64,000 nucleotides of DNA from Asaia astilbis JCM 15831 (GTDB lineage Bacteria; Pseudomonadota; Alphaproteobacteria; Acetobacterales; Acetobacteraceae): positions 1 through 64,000 of the forward strand of contig NZ_BAJT01000017.1 of assembly GCF_000613845.1 (NCBI RefSeq), in the 5' to 3' direction. Under the pieces are notes generated by a model. The model was given only the letters and a program-made list of their open reading frames with translations, did no database searches and was not told where the DNA came from. This document shows, one piece after another, positions 8,137 to 16,713 of this stretch. Position 1 is the first letter of the stretch. The number at the start of each line of letters is the position of its first letter. A program made the translations under genes and the position numbers.

Positions 8137-8482
8137 GTTTTCTTCTTTTTGGAGGGGGTGGAGTGCAATTGTGCCCGAGATATGGTACTACCCTGACTGT
8201 ATCTACCTCATTAGCTCCGAATTGCCGTAGATGATAGACTATCAACCTGTCCGGTAAGGCTTCGGCTCGATGGATCTCGCGACGGCTCCCGTCTGGCTCA
8301 TCTGCTACGGAGCGTGCGCCCATGGCCTAAGTATTCACTCACAGGTGCCTGGACCGAAGAGATCGGTATCTGTGCGGCATTTGGAATTGATTGGGCGATT
8401 CCGTAATCCAGCAATTCAGGCCATATCGGCTATGACTCATTTCAATAAGACTCACCCGAGTGTAAAAAATAATGGAGGTAGA

Positions 8483-8929
8483 ATGGATCCTAGAGTTCTG
8501 GACGATGTAGCCGAAACACTGAATAGAAATGGCCGGAACTATACGGTCTTCCTCCAATACACCGAAGTGCCTTTGCCGGGTCCAGTCAGCAAAGGCACGA
8601 TCATGAAGGCTGCCTTCGGGATTGATGCAGTAATTGGCGAGATCAGAGAAGTGGAGAAGGCGTCCGTTTGGACTGAAATCAGGGATAATCTGCTCTATGA
8701 AGGGGATCATGGTTGCGGCCCAGCGCCTCAGACTCTTCGATCCACAAAGTTGCTTGGTTTGTTAGATGTTCTGAAGAGTGAAGTTGGCCATTTGGTTGAT
8801 GGTGCAAGCACCATTGAGTCATTTTGGCTGAGCGAGGGGGACCCGGCATATCGAGTATACTGGGACTTCGGATTTCTCTTCACAGGCAGAGAGGGCGCGC
8901 GTGTTCTTCTGGGGTCAAGCTCTGACTGA
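8483..8929 (+). CDS. hypothetical protein
   Basis: A 148-residue protein starting at the ATG that follows a clear GGAGGT site (8474-8479). An upstream in-frame ATG at 8432 lacks such a site. The protein looks globular, with alternating beta and amphipathic segments (NYTVFLQYTEVPLPG, WTEIRDNLLYEGDHGCG, RVYWDFGFLF). It is not recognised. It sits between the TonB-C lipoprotein and a phage-gene duplicate, in the accessory region. Confidence 0.6.
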   Translation: MDPRVLDDVAETLNRNGRNYTVFLQYTEVPLPGPVSKGTIMKAAFGIDAVIGEIREVEKASVWTEIRDNLLYEGDHGCGPAPQTLRSTKLLGLLDVLKSEVGHLVDGASTIESFWLSEGDPAYRVYWDFGFLFTGREGARVLLGSSSD

Positions 8930-8966
8930 AAGGCTCTCTCAACGCTAAAGCAACCGCGAGCCATGT

Positions 8967-8993
8967 CCTGCGCCTCTGTTACGAAAGCGCAGG
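8967..8993. terminator. terminator-type hairpin
   Basis: Inverted repeat CCTGCGC / GCGCAGG (8967-8973, 8987-8993), just after the preceding gene and at the left edge of the duplicated phage-gene fragment. Same stem family as at 6775, 7747 and 16070. Confidence 0.5.
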
Positions 8994-9155
8994 GTTTGAC
9001 GTCATCAGCGGGTGATCGTCATGTTTCTGCGTCGAGCAGGCTTCGTCTTTTCCACCGCCAGTGGAACGAACCGGCCTGGCACCTTCTCATACGGGTTCGA
9101 CCTCTTCCCATGTGGGTAGTGATCCGAGAAGTAGGGAATGAACGCGCCCCATCGT
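8987..9155 (-). pseudogene. duplicated 3' fragment of the gene at 6814-7158
   Basis: About 170 bases here match 6796-6965 closely, for example both read CAGGGTTTGACGTCATCAGC and then GGTGATCGTCATGTTTCTGC. This is the 3' half of the phage-type gene at 6814, on the minus strand, with substitutions and a small insertion near 9105. There is no start and no intact frame. It marks an old duplication that includes the adjoining hairpin. Confidence 0.8.
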
Positions 9156-9469
9156 GGCAACATTTAAGACACTCGCACAAATTCTCTCATATAAGACAGA
9201 ATCAGAGTCTTCGTTAGAAATCACCCAAGGCGAACCGTAGGGGCATCAATCTGGCATTAGATCACGAGATTGAGGGTAGCATCAGGGACATAGGGTGTAT
9301 ATTTCATTATCATAACGATGATTTATTTTATATAATGTTCAATATAACTTATCTCGCAGTTAGAAAGTAAAATTTTTATAGGCGTTTTCGATGACCCGTG
9401 AAGTCACTTCCCTGTAGGCCCTGTAGAACGTGTGTACAGATGACGGCCTTCCACCGCCGACCCAGTTCA
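9156..9469. other. intergenic, AT-rich
   Basis: About 310 bases, with an AT-rich run at 9300-9380 that could hold a promoter. No coding sequence or repeat seen beyond the gene fragment on its left. Confidence 0.4.
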
Positions 9470-10228
9470 TCACAGTCCAATTACCGCAATGTTAGAGGCT
9501 GCGCTGTTGACGACAAAGCGCACCGCTCCAAATTGCACGACATCCCCCACCAACAACCGACAGGATTGATGGAGAATTTTGGACTGCGCAATTTTGTGGA
9601 TTTGACAAATCTTACTGCGCGGCATGGCCAACGTACAGCGTGATTTGTCGACCAGGGATTTCTTCTCCCATTGAGCCCTGCATGCTGCTTTGTAGGCGTT
9701 CGGCAGGATCTGGAGCAGCATGACAGCGCGCTGCCGAACCGCCTTATCAGCATTTGTCTTGTTGAGATCTGGGAACATCATCCGCGCGATTTCGGCAAAC
9801 GACAGATCGTCGGAGAGCAACTGAACGAGCAAGTTGTGAGCATCAACCCCAAGGCTGTCGCGAACTAAGCCAATGCGCTCACAGGCATAGCCTCTCGACG
9901 TTGCGAAGGTGATTGCATCGCCCTTGATGTAATCGTCAGGGAGGGGACCACGCATAAAATCGCCGTAGCCGTGGGTTCCAAACTCGTAATCGTTCCGCCA
10001 CCGGCACGCTAGGGTTTCCGCTTCTGCGTCCAGGTCCCCCGCCTTACGCAAATTCAGAAGATGGTCGCATTTTTTCCTGCTGCTGGCTGGCCTGCTATAA
10101 GCCGGCTTTGCGATCCGTTCCGGCGTGGCTGTCAGCGCCGTTTCGAGGCGCGGAACGACAGGGCGTTTGGCCGCCTTCGGCCTCGCCATTTGAGCAGAAT
10201 TTTCGTGAATTTTCGGCGCTGTCGTCAT
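9470..10228 (-). CDS. phage-type regulator-like protein, altered C-terminus
   Basis: A 252-residue protein with a basic, disordered N-terminus (1-50). A helical domain follows (AEAETLACRWRNDYEFGTHG) and then a helix-turn-helix-like part (LSFAEIARMMFPDLNKTNADKAVRQRAVMLLQIL). The core resembles prophage-encoded DNA-binding proteins of alphaproteobacteria. After about residue 195 the sequence is unlike the core and may be out of frame, so the natural protein may be shorter. No neighbour shares its direction. Confidence 0.5.
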   Translation of the reverse strand: MTTAPKIHENSAQMARPKAAKRPVVPRLETALTATPERIAKPAYSRPASSRKKCDHLLNLRKAGDLDAEAETLACRWRNDYEFGTHGYGDFMRGPLPDDYIKGDAITFATSRGYACERIGLVRDSLGVDAHNLLVQLLSDDLSFAEIARMMFPDLNKTNADKAVRQRAVMLLQILPNAYKAACRAQWEKKSLVDKSRCTLAMPRSKICQIHKIAQSKILHQSCRLLVGDVVQFGAVRFVVNSAASNIAVIGL

Positions 10229-10377
10229 TCCCGCATTGTCGCGAGAATTGGGGCTGCGGTACAGGAAATTTTGTGAGAGAGTACGAGAAAAATCGAATTA
10301 ATATACCGGATTAGCCTGATGAGTTTCTCAAAGAAGTCTCTTTTGGTCTATGCAACACACTCGTTTTAAGCTTTCAA

Positions 10378-11190
10378 TTGGAACGAGAACCAAAAAAAGG
10401 CTTCAGCAGGATGACGCGCCCTCCTCAGAATACATCACCAAACGCGAATGAATCATCTGTCCGAGATGATGGACGGCTCGTGTGTGGTATAGTTATGCCT
10501 ATATCGCAGATGACAGAATTATATCCGGCAGAGCACTGGAAGAAGGTCAGGGAAATACTCGAAATTGCTGTGAAAAAAGCTGGTTTTGAGCCTAATGTGG
10601 TGTGGGATAACGACCGAGTTGACATAATTCAGTCTAAGATTCTGCAAAACCTTTATGATAACGAAATAATTATATGCGACCTGAGTAACCTTAACCCAAA
10701 CGTTATGTTCGAAGCTGGTTTGAGACTATCTACGAAGAAGCCCACAATTTTAGTGATGGACAGTGAAACTAAAGCTCCATTTGATCTGGGATCATTCCAG
10801 TATATGCAGTATCAAAAAAGTTTAGAGTTTAATACTACGACAGAATTCATAACTCTCTTAGCTGATAAGATGAAAGAAGTCCACCAACTATACAATAAAG
10901 GGCTCTATAAGTCTTATGTTGATAGTTATAAATTTGAAGTTGCGACGCCAGGAACAATCGACGTTCCAAGCACCAAAGTCATTATGGAACAGTTATCTAA
11001 AATAAGTCTGAAGCTTTCGAGCTATGAGGAAAAATTGAGCTCCGTCCTAGCGCCCGCTGATCAAGTATCTTCTCAGATGGCAGATTTGTCTAGGCTTGGC
11101 TCCGGCTCCATGACGCCTGTTCTGGTCCGACGTACAACCGTGAATCCGCCGCCAATGCCGAGGGCTCCGTACCGCCCCAAAGAAAAATAG
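10378..11190 (+). CDS. TIR / deoxyribosyltransferase-like effector candidate
   Basis: A 270-residue protein. Residues 34-150 form a Rossmann-like domain of the nucleoside 2-deoxyribosyltransferase/TIR-like type: a first strand VCGIVMPIS, then DRVDIIQSKILQNL, the strand IIICDLS, and the hallmark NPNVMFEAGLRL, where Glu112 fits the catalytic glutamate. The C-terminal 80 residues are Ser- and Pro-rich, with a possible short coiled coil at 195-215. The gene is clearly more AT-rich than its neighbours, pointing to transfer. Proteins with this domain cleave NAD or nucleotides in several antiviral systems. A defence role here is inference. The start could be TTG 10378 or ATG 10411. Confidence 0.65.
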   Translation: MEREPKKGFSRMTRPPQNTSPNANESSVRDDGRLVCGIVMPISQMTELYPAEHWKKVREILEIAVKKAGFEPNVVWDNDRVDIIQSKILQNLYDNEIIICDLSNLNPNVMFEAGLRLSTKKPTILVMDSETKAPFDLGSFQYMQYQKSLEFNTTTEFITLLADKMKEVHQLYNKGLYKSYVDSYKFEVATPGTIDVPSTKVIMEQLSKISLKLSSYEEKLSSVLAPADQVSSQMADLSRLGSGSMTPVLVRRTTVNPPPMPRAPYRPKEK

Positions 11191-11432
11191 CAGCCCAGAC
11201 CAATGCTAGAAAGTTTTCCAAGAGCCAAAAAAACTTTCTATGGGCTCTATCCAGCGTCTTGCTACTCTCATTGATTGCAAAGATGAAATGTGTCGTATGT
11301 TGGTAAGGCCGTGCTGGGCAGTTGCGCGTCCCTTATCGATCTGATCCTATTTCTGGCGAAAGGCGCCCGATGCCTTCCAACCCAGCATCCATAAGATAGG
11401 AATTCAACCCAAAAGCCTATCGTCCAATCTGA

Positions 11433-11640
11433 CAGGCCATAAGGCCATCACAGGTCGCAGATCTTCACCCGCAACGCCTTTCCTTCATCACCGAGATGCA
11501 GGGCAATCCGGGATACTGGCGGGCGCGCAAGGGCATGTGGCGGGCCGTCTACCGCCAGACAGACGTTGCAATCGAGGCTGTCGCGGTCAACAAACGAGGG
11601 AGATTTACCGATGCGCGGGATTACCATCCTGAGCCAGACG
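11433..11640 (+). pseudogene. RelE/HigB-type toxin remnant
   Basis: The frame open from 11433 contains the RelE-like core GNPGYWRARKGMWRAVYR and VAVNKRGRFTDARDY, which matches the last half of ParE/RelE ribonuclease toxins. The first half is missing or unrecognisable, and there is no credible start. The frame then runs without a stop through a repeat into the antitoxin coding part. A decayed toxin of a toxin-first operon is the likely reading. Confidence 0.6.
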
Positions 11641-11660
11641 CCAGACGCCAGACGCCAGAC
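11633..11660 (+). repeat. GCCAGAC x4 tandem repeat
   Basis: Four perfect head-to-tail copies of the seven-base unit GCCAGAC. It lies exactly at the junction of the toxin and antitoxin coding parts. Each gain or loss of a unit would change the frame. Confidence 0.9.
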
Positions 11661-11993
11661 ACAGTTACGGTGAGCCGCAGCGACTAGGAGGGGCTACTCG
11701 ACCAGCTCGATGATCAGCAGGATCGCAAGGCGATCGCAGCCTCAGAGCGAGACCTGGGTGAGCGCGTGATTTTCACCGCAGAGGAAACGCGACGAATGGT
11801 CATGGACGAAGTGCCTGCACTGACGATCCTGCGTGAAAGAAAGGGTCTGACGCAGGCCGCCCTTGCCGTGTCGGCGGGTATCATTAAGACCTACCTGAAT
11901 GAGATCGAGAAAGGTAAGAAACCAGGCAGCGTAGACGCGATCAAGAAGTTTGCTGCTGCGCTCGATGTGCCGATGGATGTGCTGGCGATTTAG
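11640..11993 (+). pseudogene. Xre-type antitoxin interrupted by a stop
   Basis: One frame runs from the repeat to 11993 except for a TAG at 11685-11687, falling where related antitoxins commonly have a Tyr or other codon (VSRSD stop EGLLDQLDD). Downstream, the helix-turn-helix is intact (LTILRERKGLTQAALAVSAG, then TYLNEIEKGKKPGS). The GTG at 11766 could still give a 75-residue DNA-binding protein. It would be the partner of the RelE-like remnant. Confidence 0.65.
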
Positions 11994-12026
11994 TTCTGAT
12001 ATTCTACCCTTCTCACGAGTACCCCC

Positions 12027-12491
12027 ATGAGCGCCATGACTTACAAAGGCTATTTCGCTGCTGTCACCTTCGAGGCTGATGACGCGGTGTTCGTAGGCCG
12101 CATTAGCGGTATCCGTGATCAGGTTGTGTTTGAGGGTGAGAGCGTTTCGGAACTGAAAGCCGCATTTGAAAACGCCGTCGATGACTATCTTGCCATATGT
12201 GTGGAACGAGGCCGCGAGCCTCAAAAGGCCTAGAGGAGGCGTTTGATGTTCCGTGTCGATCCGTCGCTCCATGCGCGGGTTGCGACGGCTGCCGATGTTG
12301 CTGGTATCAGCCTGGACCAGTGAACGGAAAAGGCGCTTGCCCGCGCTGTCGATGCGGATCTTGGTGGTCAGGGCGCCATCAAACCCGCACCAGAAAAAGC
12401 GCGGTGCAATTTCAAATATTGGCGGCTTAGACACTTATTTAAATTTAAAACCATCATGACGGGAGAGCAGTATCCGACCGATAGTTTGTAA
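12027..12491 (+). pseudogene. hicB: HicB-family antitoxin with two in-frame stops
   Basis: The first 68 residues (KGYFAAVTFEADDAVFVGRI, then FENAVDDYLAICVERGREPQ) are the HicB RNase-H-like fold. The same frame continues after TAG 12231-12233 with MFRVDPSLHARVATAADVAG, the ribbon-helix-helix tail of the family. It is cut again by TGA 12321-12323 at the place of a usual Trp codon (DQ stop TEKALARAV). No frameshift is involved: both are substitutions. No HicA toxin gene is visible beside it. Confidence 0.8.
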
Positions 12492-12549
12492 TAGGACATT
12501 GATTGGGCATCGATTCTGCAGCTAATATCTTGATAATCATTTGGTTTTT

Positions 12550-12912
12550 TCAGTGGAAAAAACCCATTTCCTGGCGCATAAGGCCTGGCGCGTCTCTTTC
12601 TGCACGTTTCCAGCTGATATCATAAATTTTGGAGAAGAACGTCTTCTCCTTATCTCCTTCAGGAACCGAGACTTGCACATTGCATAAACCCCTGTTGGCA
12701 CAATCTCTAGCAAAGCCGTCCTTTTTAGGTTCCGGAAGATTGTCGAATGGAAAACTCTTCGTAAGAGTTAGGTTCGTACAGAGTTCTTGCCCGCTCTCAA
12801 GGTGACAAGTAACCCAGTCCATCATCACCGTAGTAGTTTCGGGCGCTCTTTTATGACAAGCTGACAAGTCTATGGAGAAAATCGTCAGGATAACAATGCG
12901 ACGGATATTCAA
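12550..12912 (-). CDS. putative lipoprotein
   Basis: A 120-residue protein with a hydrophobic N-terminus and a lipobox-like LSAC at residues 16-19. The mature part contains four further Cys (TCHLESGQELC, DCANRGLC), which suggests disulfides in the periplasm. It ends in GLMRQEMGFFH. No family recognised. It stands alone on the minus strand between toxin-antitoxin remnants and phage-like small genes. Confidence 0.5.
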   Translation of the reverse strand: MNIRRIVILTIFSIDLSACHKRAPETTTVMMDWVTCHLESGQELCTNLTLTKSFPFDNLPEPKKDGFARDCANRGLCNVQVSVPEGDKEKTFFSKIYDISWKRAERDAPGLMRQEMGFFH

Positions 12913-13142
12913 ATGCCCCTCCCGGTCGGTTCAATCTAGTATTTTCGAATAATCGTTAAGATATACTTAATCGAATTAAGCGGATGCGGATTTGGTTTAG
13001 TGCGCGACGTGGCGCGGGGTAGCGTCCGCTGGACAACTGAAAGGCACCGCTCCTTGCCCCCCCCGGTACAACGAATTCCGCTTGCCCTTCACAGGTATCA
13101 CGCCGCGCTGTCGAGGTATTCCCGACGCGCGGTCCTTACAGG

Positions 13143-13340
13143 TCAATAACGACGACGAGGCCGATGCGCCTCGAACAACCGCAAAATCATTTGGACGATG
13201 CAGGCGAGACCGAGGAGAAAGGCGGACATATAGAGCATAGCTTCCGTGCCATACTTAATCTCTACCTCCATCGCCCGTAAGCTCACGATGACAAAGCAGT
13301 TGGCGAATAACATTAGGGCGGGGATCTGGCTTTTTGGCAT
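13143..13340 (-). CDS. small two-helix membrane protein
   Basis: A 65-residue protein with two hydrophobic segments (ALMLFANCFVIVSL and MLYMSAFLLGLACIVQMIL) and a basic C-terminal end RPRRRY. Size and shape fit a prophage accessory or holin-like protein. An open frame at 13255-13503 on the same strand overlaps its start and could be a remnant of an upstream partner, but I cannot support it. Confidence 0.45.
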   Translation of the reverse strand: MPKSQIPALMLFANCFVIVSLRAMEVEIKYGTEAMLYMSAFLLGLACIVQMILRLFEAHRPRRRY

Positions 13341-13858
13341 TGTTTTTGATCCTAAGTTCGTAGCGGTAGTCTCCGTTAACTATTCCTCTAGAATTAATTG
13401 AGACTTGCGACACACACTTGGATTTTCCGTGGTTGCCGATCCAGAATCCCGAATCGTCGTCGGTCATGCGCTGGTCTGGGTTTTGGCTGGCGGGCGTGTT
13501 CACGGGGCCTAGATATTGTATCTCGTTGGTGATGGTTGCTTACAGCAGGAGCAAGATTCAGCGTCGCGAGACTTACAAAAAGCTGAACCGCGGAAAAAAA
13601 TGGAGCAGCAGTCATAGATGAGGTATTGACGATTATTCCGAATTCAGAAATATTGCATTTTGCAATAGATACATGGAGGGCGAGGGCTTGCTCCATAGGA
13701 TCACCACCCATCCGCGCTGGTCGAATATGCGGCCGCATCAGGATGATGACGTTGCCACACATAAGAAACGAACAATTTCTCGATTGCCTGGCAGGATAAG
13801 GAAGATGAGTGGCGCGTCGCTCATTTCTTACATGGGTGGACTTGGCGCCGCGGGCCGA
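13341..13858. other. no supported gene
   Basis: About 520 bases with several overlapping short frames on both strands, none with a fold or ribosome site. This appears to be decayed phage-type DNA between two lysis-related genes. Confidence 0.4.
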
Positions 13859-14010
13859 TATTAATACTGATCCAACGACTTACCTCGGTCCAATTATCAA
13901 TTTCTAACTTTGAGATCGCCTTGAACTCCGCAGCGAGCGCAGTCAGTTCGGCCTTGGTATGGGCTGTGATAGTCGGATAGAGCAGCATACTGCACCGACG
14001 AACGAGCGGT
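13859..14010 (-). pseudogene. third, broken copy of the o-spanin-like lipoprotein gene
   Basis: The minus strand reads AHTKAELTALAAEFKAISKL and continues into NWTEVSRW, matching the middle of the lipoproteins at 63543-63767 and 2617-2850 (KEDQAALAAEIKAISKLEGV). At nucleotide level the phrase CATACTGCACCGACG is shared. The signal and lipobox part and the C-terminus are degraded, and no i-spanin partner remains. Confidence 0.7.
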
Positions 14011-14244
14011 AAGCCCGAGTGCAAGCGACTGGCTCCAGATTATGAGCTATCGAATTTGATTGCCGCCTTATTGTTATGAGATTTTATTTAAAATCTTTGA
14101 AAATAAAATATAGGTGAATGATAGAATGGAAAATCCAGAGGTAAAAATAGAATCATGTTGGGTATTATATATAAGATATTGAAAAATATCTAATTTTGTC
14201 TTATATAAAACTGCGCATCAAGCGCTGACTTTCGGAAGGAATGC

Positions 14245-16038
14245 ATGAATAATCATAGGGCGATAACTGCATTGAGCCTAGGACTATCCCTGATTTCAGG
14301 TTCAGCGCTTGCGCAGTCCAATCAGTACGTGACGCAGTCTCAGGTGAATCAGCCCAACGGTATCGCCGGATTGAACGGATCGGGGAATTTAACCGCACCG
14401 ATGGACACGTCAGGCAATTTGTATGTGCGTGGCTCGACCCAGCTAGGCTCCTTGCAAAGCGGACAGCCTGCGATAATGCAAGGTGTTCCGGCCATCGTCG
14501 ACGGAGCGCTTGCGCCTACATCTATCCTCATCGGCGGAGTAGGGAATAATGATTTTGCTCCTACCAAGATCACCTCTCCACTGATCGGACCAAGCGATTT
14601 CGGGGGATGCGTTTTGAGCGTCAATGACTCGCCTTTCGAACAGTTTTCGCGGTGCGGCACGGGCTATGATGAGTCGATCGGGATCATGGAAAAGGTCTCA
14701 AACCGGGCACCCCGCCTCACTTTGGGTGAAGAGGCTTCGGATGCGCCTACCCCCAGCGGGACAAGATATTCTGTGACATTTGCCGGTGATGGTTTCGCGG
14801 TGCGGCCAGCTCTGGCACCGAAGGATAAGGCACTCTTGGTCGCGCATAGCCGAGTTTATTCCAATTATTACAACGGGATGATCTCAACGCAGGCAACAGG
14901 GTCGACCGATAGCCCGGCACTTTGGTATGGTTATATCTGGAACTGGGCTGACGGGGCTGACGCCGACGGCAGTTACACAACAATTCGGGTCTCGACAAAC
15001 CCATATACGAATTCGGCAGGCTGGACGCATAACACGTCGCAGTTCTCGGCTCTAAATACAAAAGTGGCGCCCGGTAAGAATGCCGGTGATCGTCTTGATA
15101 CTTATATTTCTCGTTATTCCCATGCAGCAGCCCTCATCGGGCAGGTGGGTAAAAAGTTTGTCGTCAATTCAATGATCCAGCTGGATGCAACGGTTCCGAA
15201 CAGCCCAACGCTGGCTGCTGAAGGTGAGGAGCTGGATCTCCAATTGCTCGATAAAGCCTGGTGGGCTCACGATAAGCGTTTCTCGGTCCATGGCAAAACA
15301 ATCGTTCTCACTGGCATGGATCACGCAGCTGACGATTCATATCTGGAGCGACTTGCAGGGACCAATCTTCTGAAAAAAGGGATGCTGATTGACGGCATTA
15401 TGTATGGAGGTCAGCCGCTTTCTATGAGTGACGGTGGCTTCCATTTTTACTCTAACGGCGACCTGAACGGCGTTCCGCTTGGTTACAGCCAGGTTCTGCA
15501 ACAGCTGGGGTCAATGAACTTTGCGGGCAATTTTTCAACTCTGCTCCTTTATGGTTCGCATGACCGCAAAGCAGCGGCAGGCGACAGGCAAGGTTGGGGC
15601 GAAGAAGGGTCTCTTCACCTTGGATTACAGGAAAAGTCCGACGCGAACGCTCTGAATGGTCAGGATGTCGGCTGCAATGGATGCACATCGGGCGGACAGA
15701 TCGTCTGGAACCCAGTCGGTCACCATTATGGTATTGGCATCGGTGCCGGCGTTGGCACCAAAATCAATTACGGTCTGCTGGTTGAGGCTAATGGAGCAAC
15801 TTCAGCTCCCAATGGTTTGACATCTGAGAAAACGCTCACGGCCAAAGCGGATGTTGTCGTTTCAGGACAGATTAAGTCTTCTCAAGGCGTCTCGGCTGTT
15901 TCCTACTCGGAAAAGCTCACGACACCAGCTTCCTCTTCGGCTCCATGCAAAGCCGGTCAGTTTACCGATGATGCTCATAACCACTACGTTTGCGTTGCAG
16001 ATAATCACTGGCGGCGTGTTGCCCTACAAGACTTCTGA
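14245..16038 (+). CDS. secreted tail-fibre-like protein, paralogue B
   Basis: A 597-residue exported protein. Its signal peptide ends ISGSALAQ, and the mature protein begins SNQYVTQSQVNQPNGIAGL, as in paralogue A. The middle, about 450 residues, is beta-rich and Gly/Asn/Asp-rich with little visible similarity to A. The final 40 residues are shared (SSSAPCKAGQ, HYVCVADNHWRRVALQDF). The ATG has AGGAA upstream. A strong hairpin follows the stop. Shared ends with a variable middle suggest domain replacement in a phage-derived surface protein. No function is assigned. Confidence 0.7.
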   Translation: MNNHRAITALSLGLSLISGSALAQSNQYVTQSQVNQPNGIAGLNGSGNLTAPMDTSGNLYVRGSTQLGSLQSGQPAIMQGVPAIVDGALAPTSILIGGVGNNDFAPTKITSPLIGPSDFGGCVLSVNDSPFEQFSRCGTGYDESIGIMEKVSNRAPRLTLGEEASDAPTPSGTRYSVTFAGDGFAVRPALAPKDKALLVAHSRVYSNYYNGMISTQATGSTDSPALWYGYIWNWADGADADGSYTTIRVSTNPYTNSAGWTHNTSQFSALNTKVAPGKNAGDRLDTYISRYSHAAALIGQVGKKFVVNSMIQLDATVPNSPTLAAEGEELDLQLLDKAWWAHDKRFSVHGKTIVLTGMDHAADDSYLERLAGTNLLKKGMLIDGIMYGGQPLSMSDGGFHFYSNGDLNGVPLGYSQVLQQLGSMNFAGNFSTLLLYGSHDRKAAAGDRQGWGEEGSLHLGLQEKSDANALNGQDVGCNGCTSGGQIVWNPVGHHYGIGIGAGVGTKINYGLLVEANGATSAPNGLTSEKTLTAKADVVVSGQIKSSQGVSAVSYSEKLTTPASSSAPCKAGQFTDDAHNHYVCVADNHWRRVALQDF

Positions 16039-16069
16039 TAGCAACGAACGTTTCTTAACGAAGTGATGT

Positions 16070-16095
16070 CCTGCGCCCTGAATTCCGGGCGCAGG
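16070..16095 (+). terminator. strong terminator hairpin
   Basis: Perfect nine-base inverted repeat CCTGCGCCC / GGGCGCAGG (16070-16078, 16087-16095), loop of eight, 30 bases after the stop of the secreted protein gene. Same stem family as at 6775, 7747 and 8967. Confidence 0.75.
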
Positions 16096-16257
16096 GCTGC
16101 CTTCATTTAAGGCGGATCAGAGCATTCTCAAACCGATTTTCAATCGGTGAGAAAACGGCTACGCTTAAGAGGAAGCGAGGCGCGAGTGTAATGATGCTGT
16201 AGGTCTGGTGGTCAGTCACTTTTCCAGGACGACTTGAAACGCACCTGAAAGATTGAA

Positions 16258-16713
16258 ATGAGTAAGCCGACGATCTGTAGAAATAGTATGTTTGATTTCA
16301 TACTTGTAGCGGCTCCTTCTTTTTACCCTTGTTGGGCGTCTTTTCTCCGAGAATGGGATAGTGATCCGGATCCGCCATTGTATGTGGCACTGGGCTCGTT
16401 AGCACGGCTTGTGATCAAGTTATGGGAATCAGGCGACGTCGTTACAGTCGATGCGGTTCTTGGCGCTGTGGAGGATTGGTATATCTACGGAGATATCTAT
16501 GTGCAGGAGGCGGCTACCATAGGCCTGTTAGAAGCTATCCAGAATAACTTGGGCAATAACCGGCCTAAACTCTGTGCTCTTAGGATGCGCCTCGGCACCG
16601 AAGCGTGTCGCGAGTGGGATAATCTAACGCAGTTTTGGGAGGGGGACGGCGCCGTTTCGAGATCTTCTGTGCTTGGGCTTGCTTCCGATCAAAGCAAATG
16701 GACGGGCAAGTAG
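16258..16713 (+). CDS. small helical protein, immunity-like
   Basis: A 151-residue helical protein with a Trp/Asp-rich stretch (FLREWDSDPDPPLYVALGSLARLVIKLWESG) and then an AVEDWYIYGDIYVQEAATIGLLEAI segment. The pattern resembles small immunity-type proteins of the DUF7674 kind, but I cannot confirm this. It follows paralogue B on the same strand after its terminator. It could be unrelated cargo. Confidence 0.5.
   Translation: MSKPTICRNSMFDFILVAAPSFYPCWASFLREWDSDPDPPLYVALGSLARLVIKLWESGDVVTVDAVLGAVEDWYIYGDIYVQEAATIGLLEAIQNNLGNNRPKLCALRMRLGTEACREWDNLTQFWEGDGAVSRSSVLGLASDQSKWTGK

Noticed and set aside
13255-13503. Minus-strand frame of 82 codons overlapping the small membrane protein gene
   Set aside because: It overlaps the start of the better candidate and lacks a ribosome site; it could be a relic, but the evidence is too thin.
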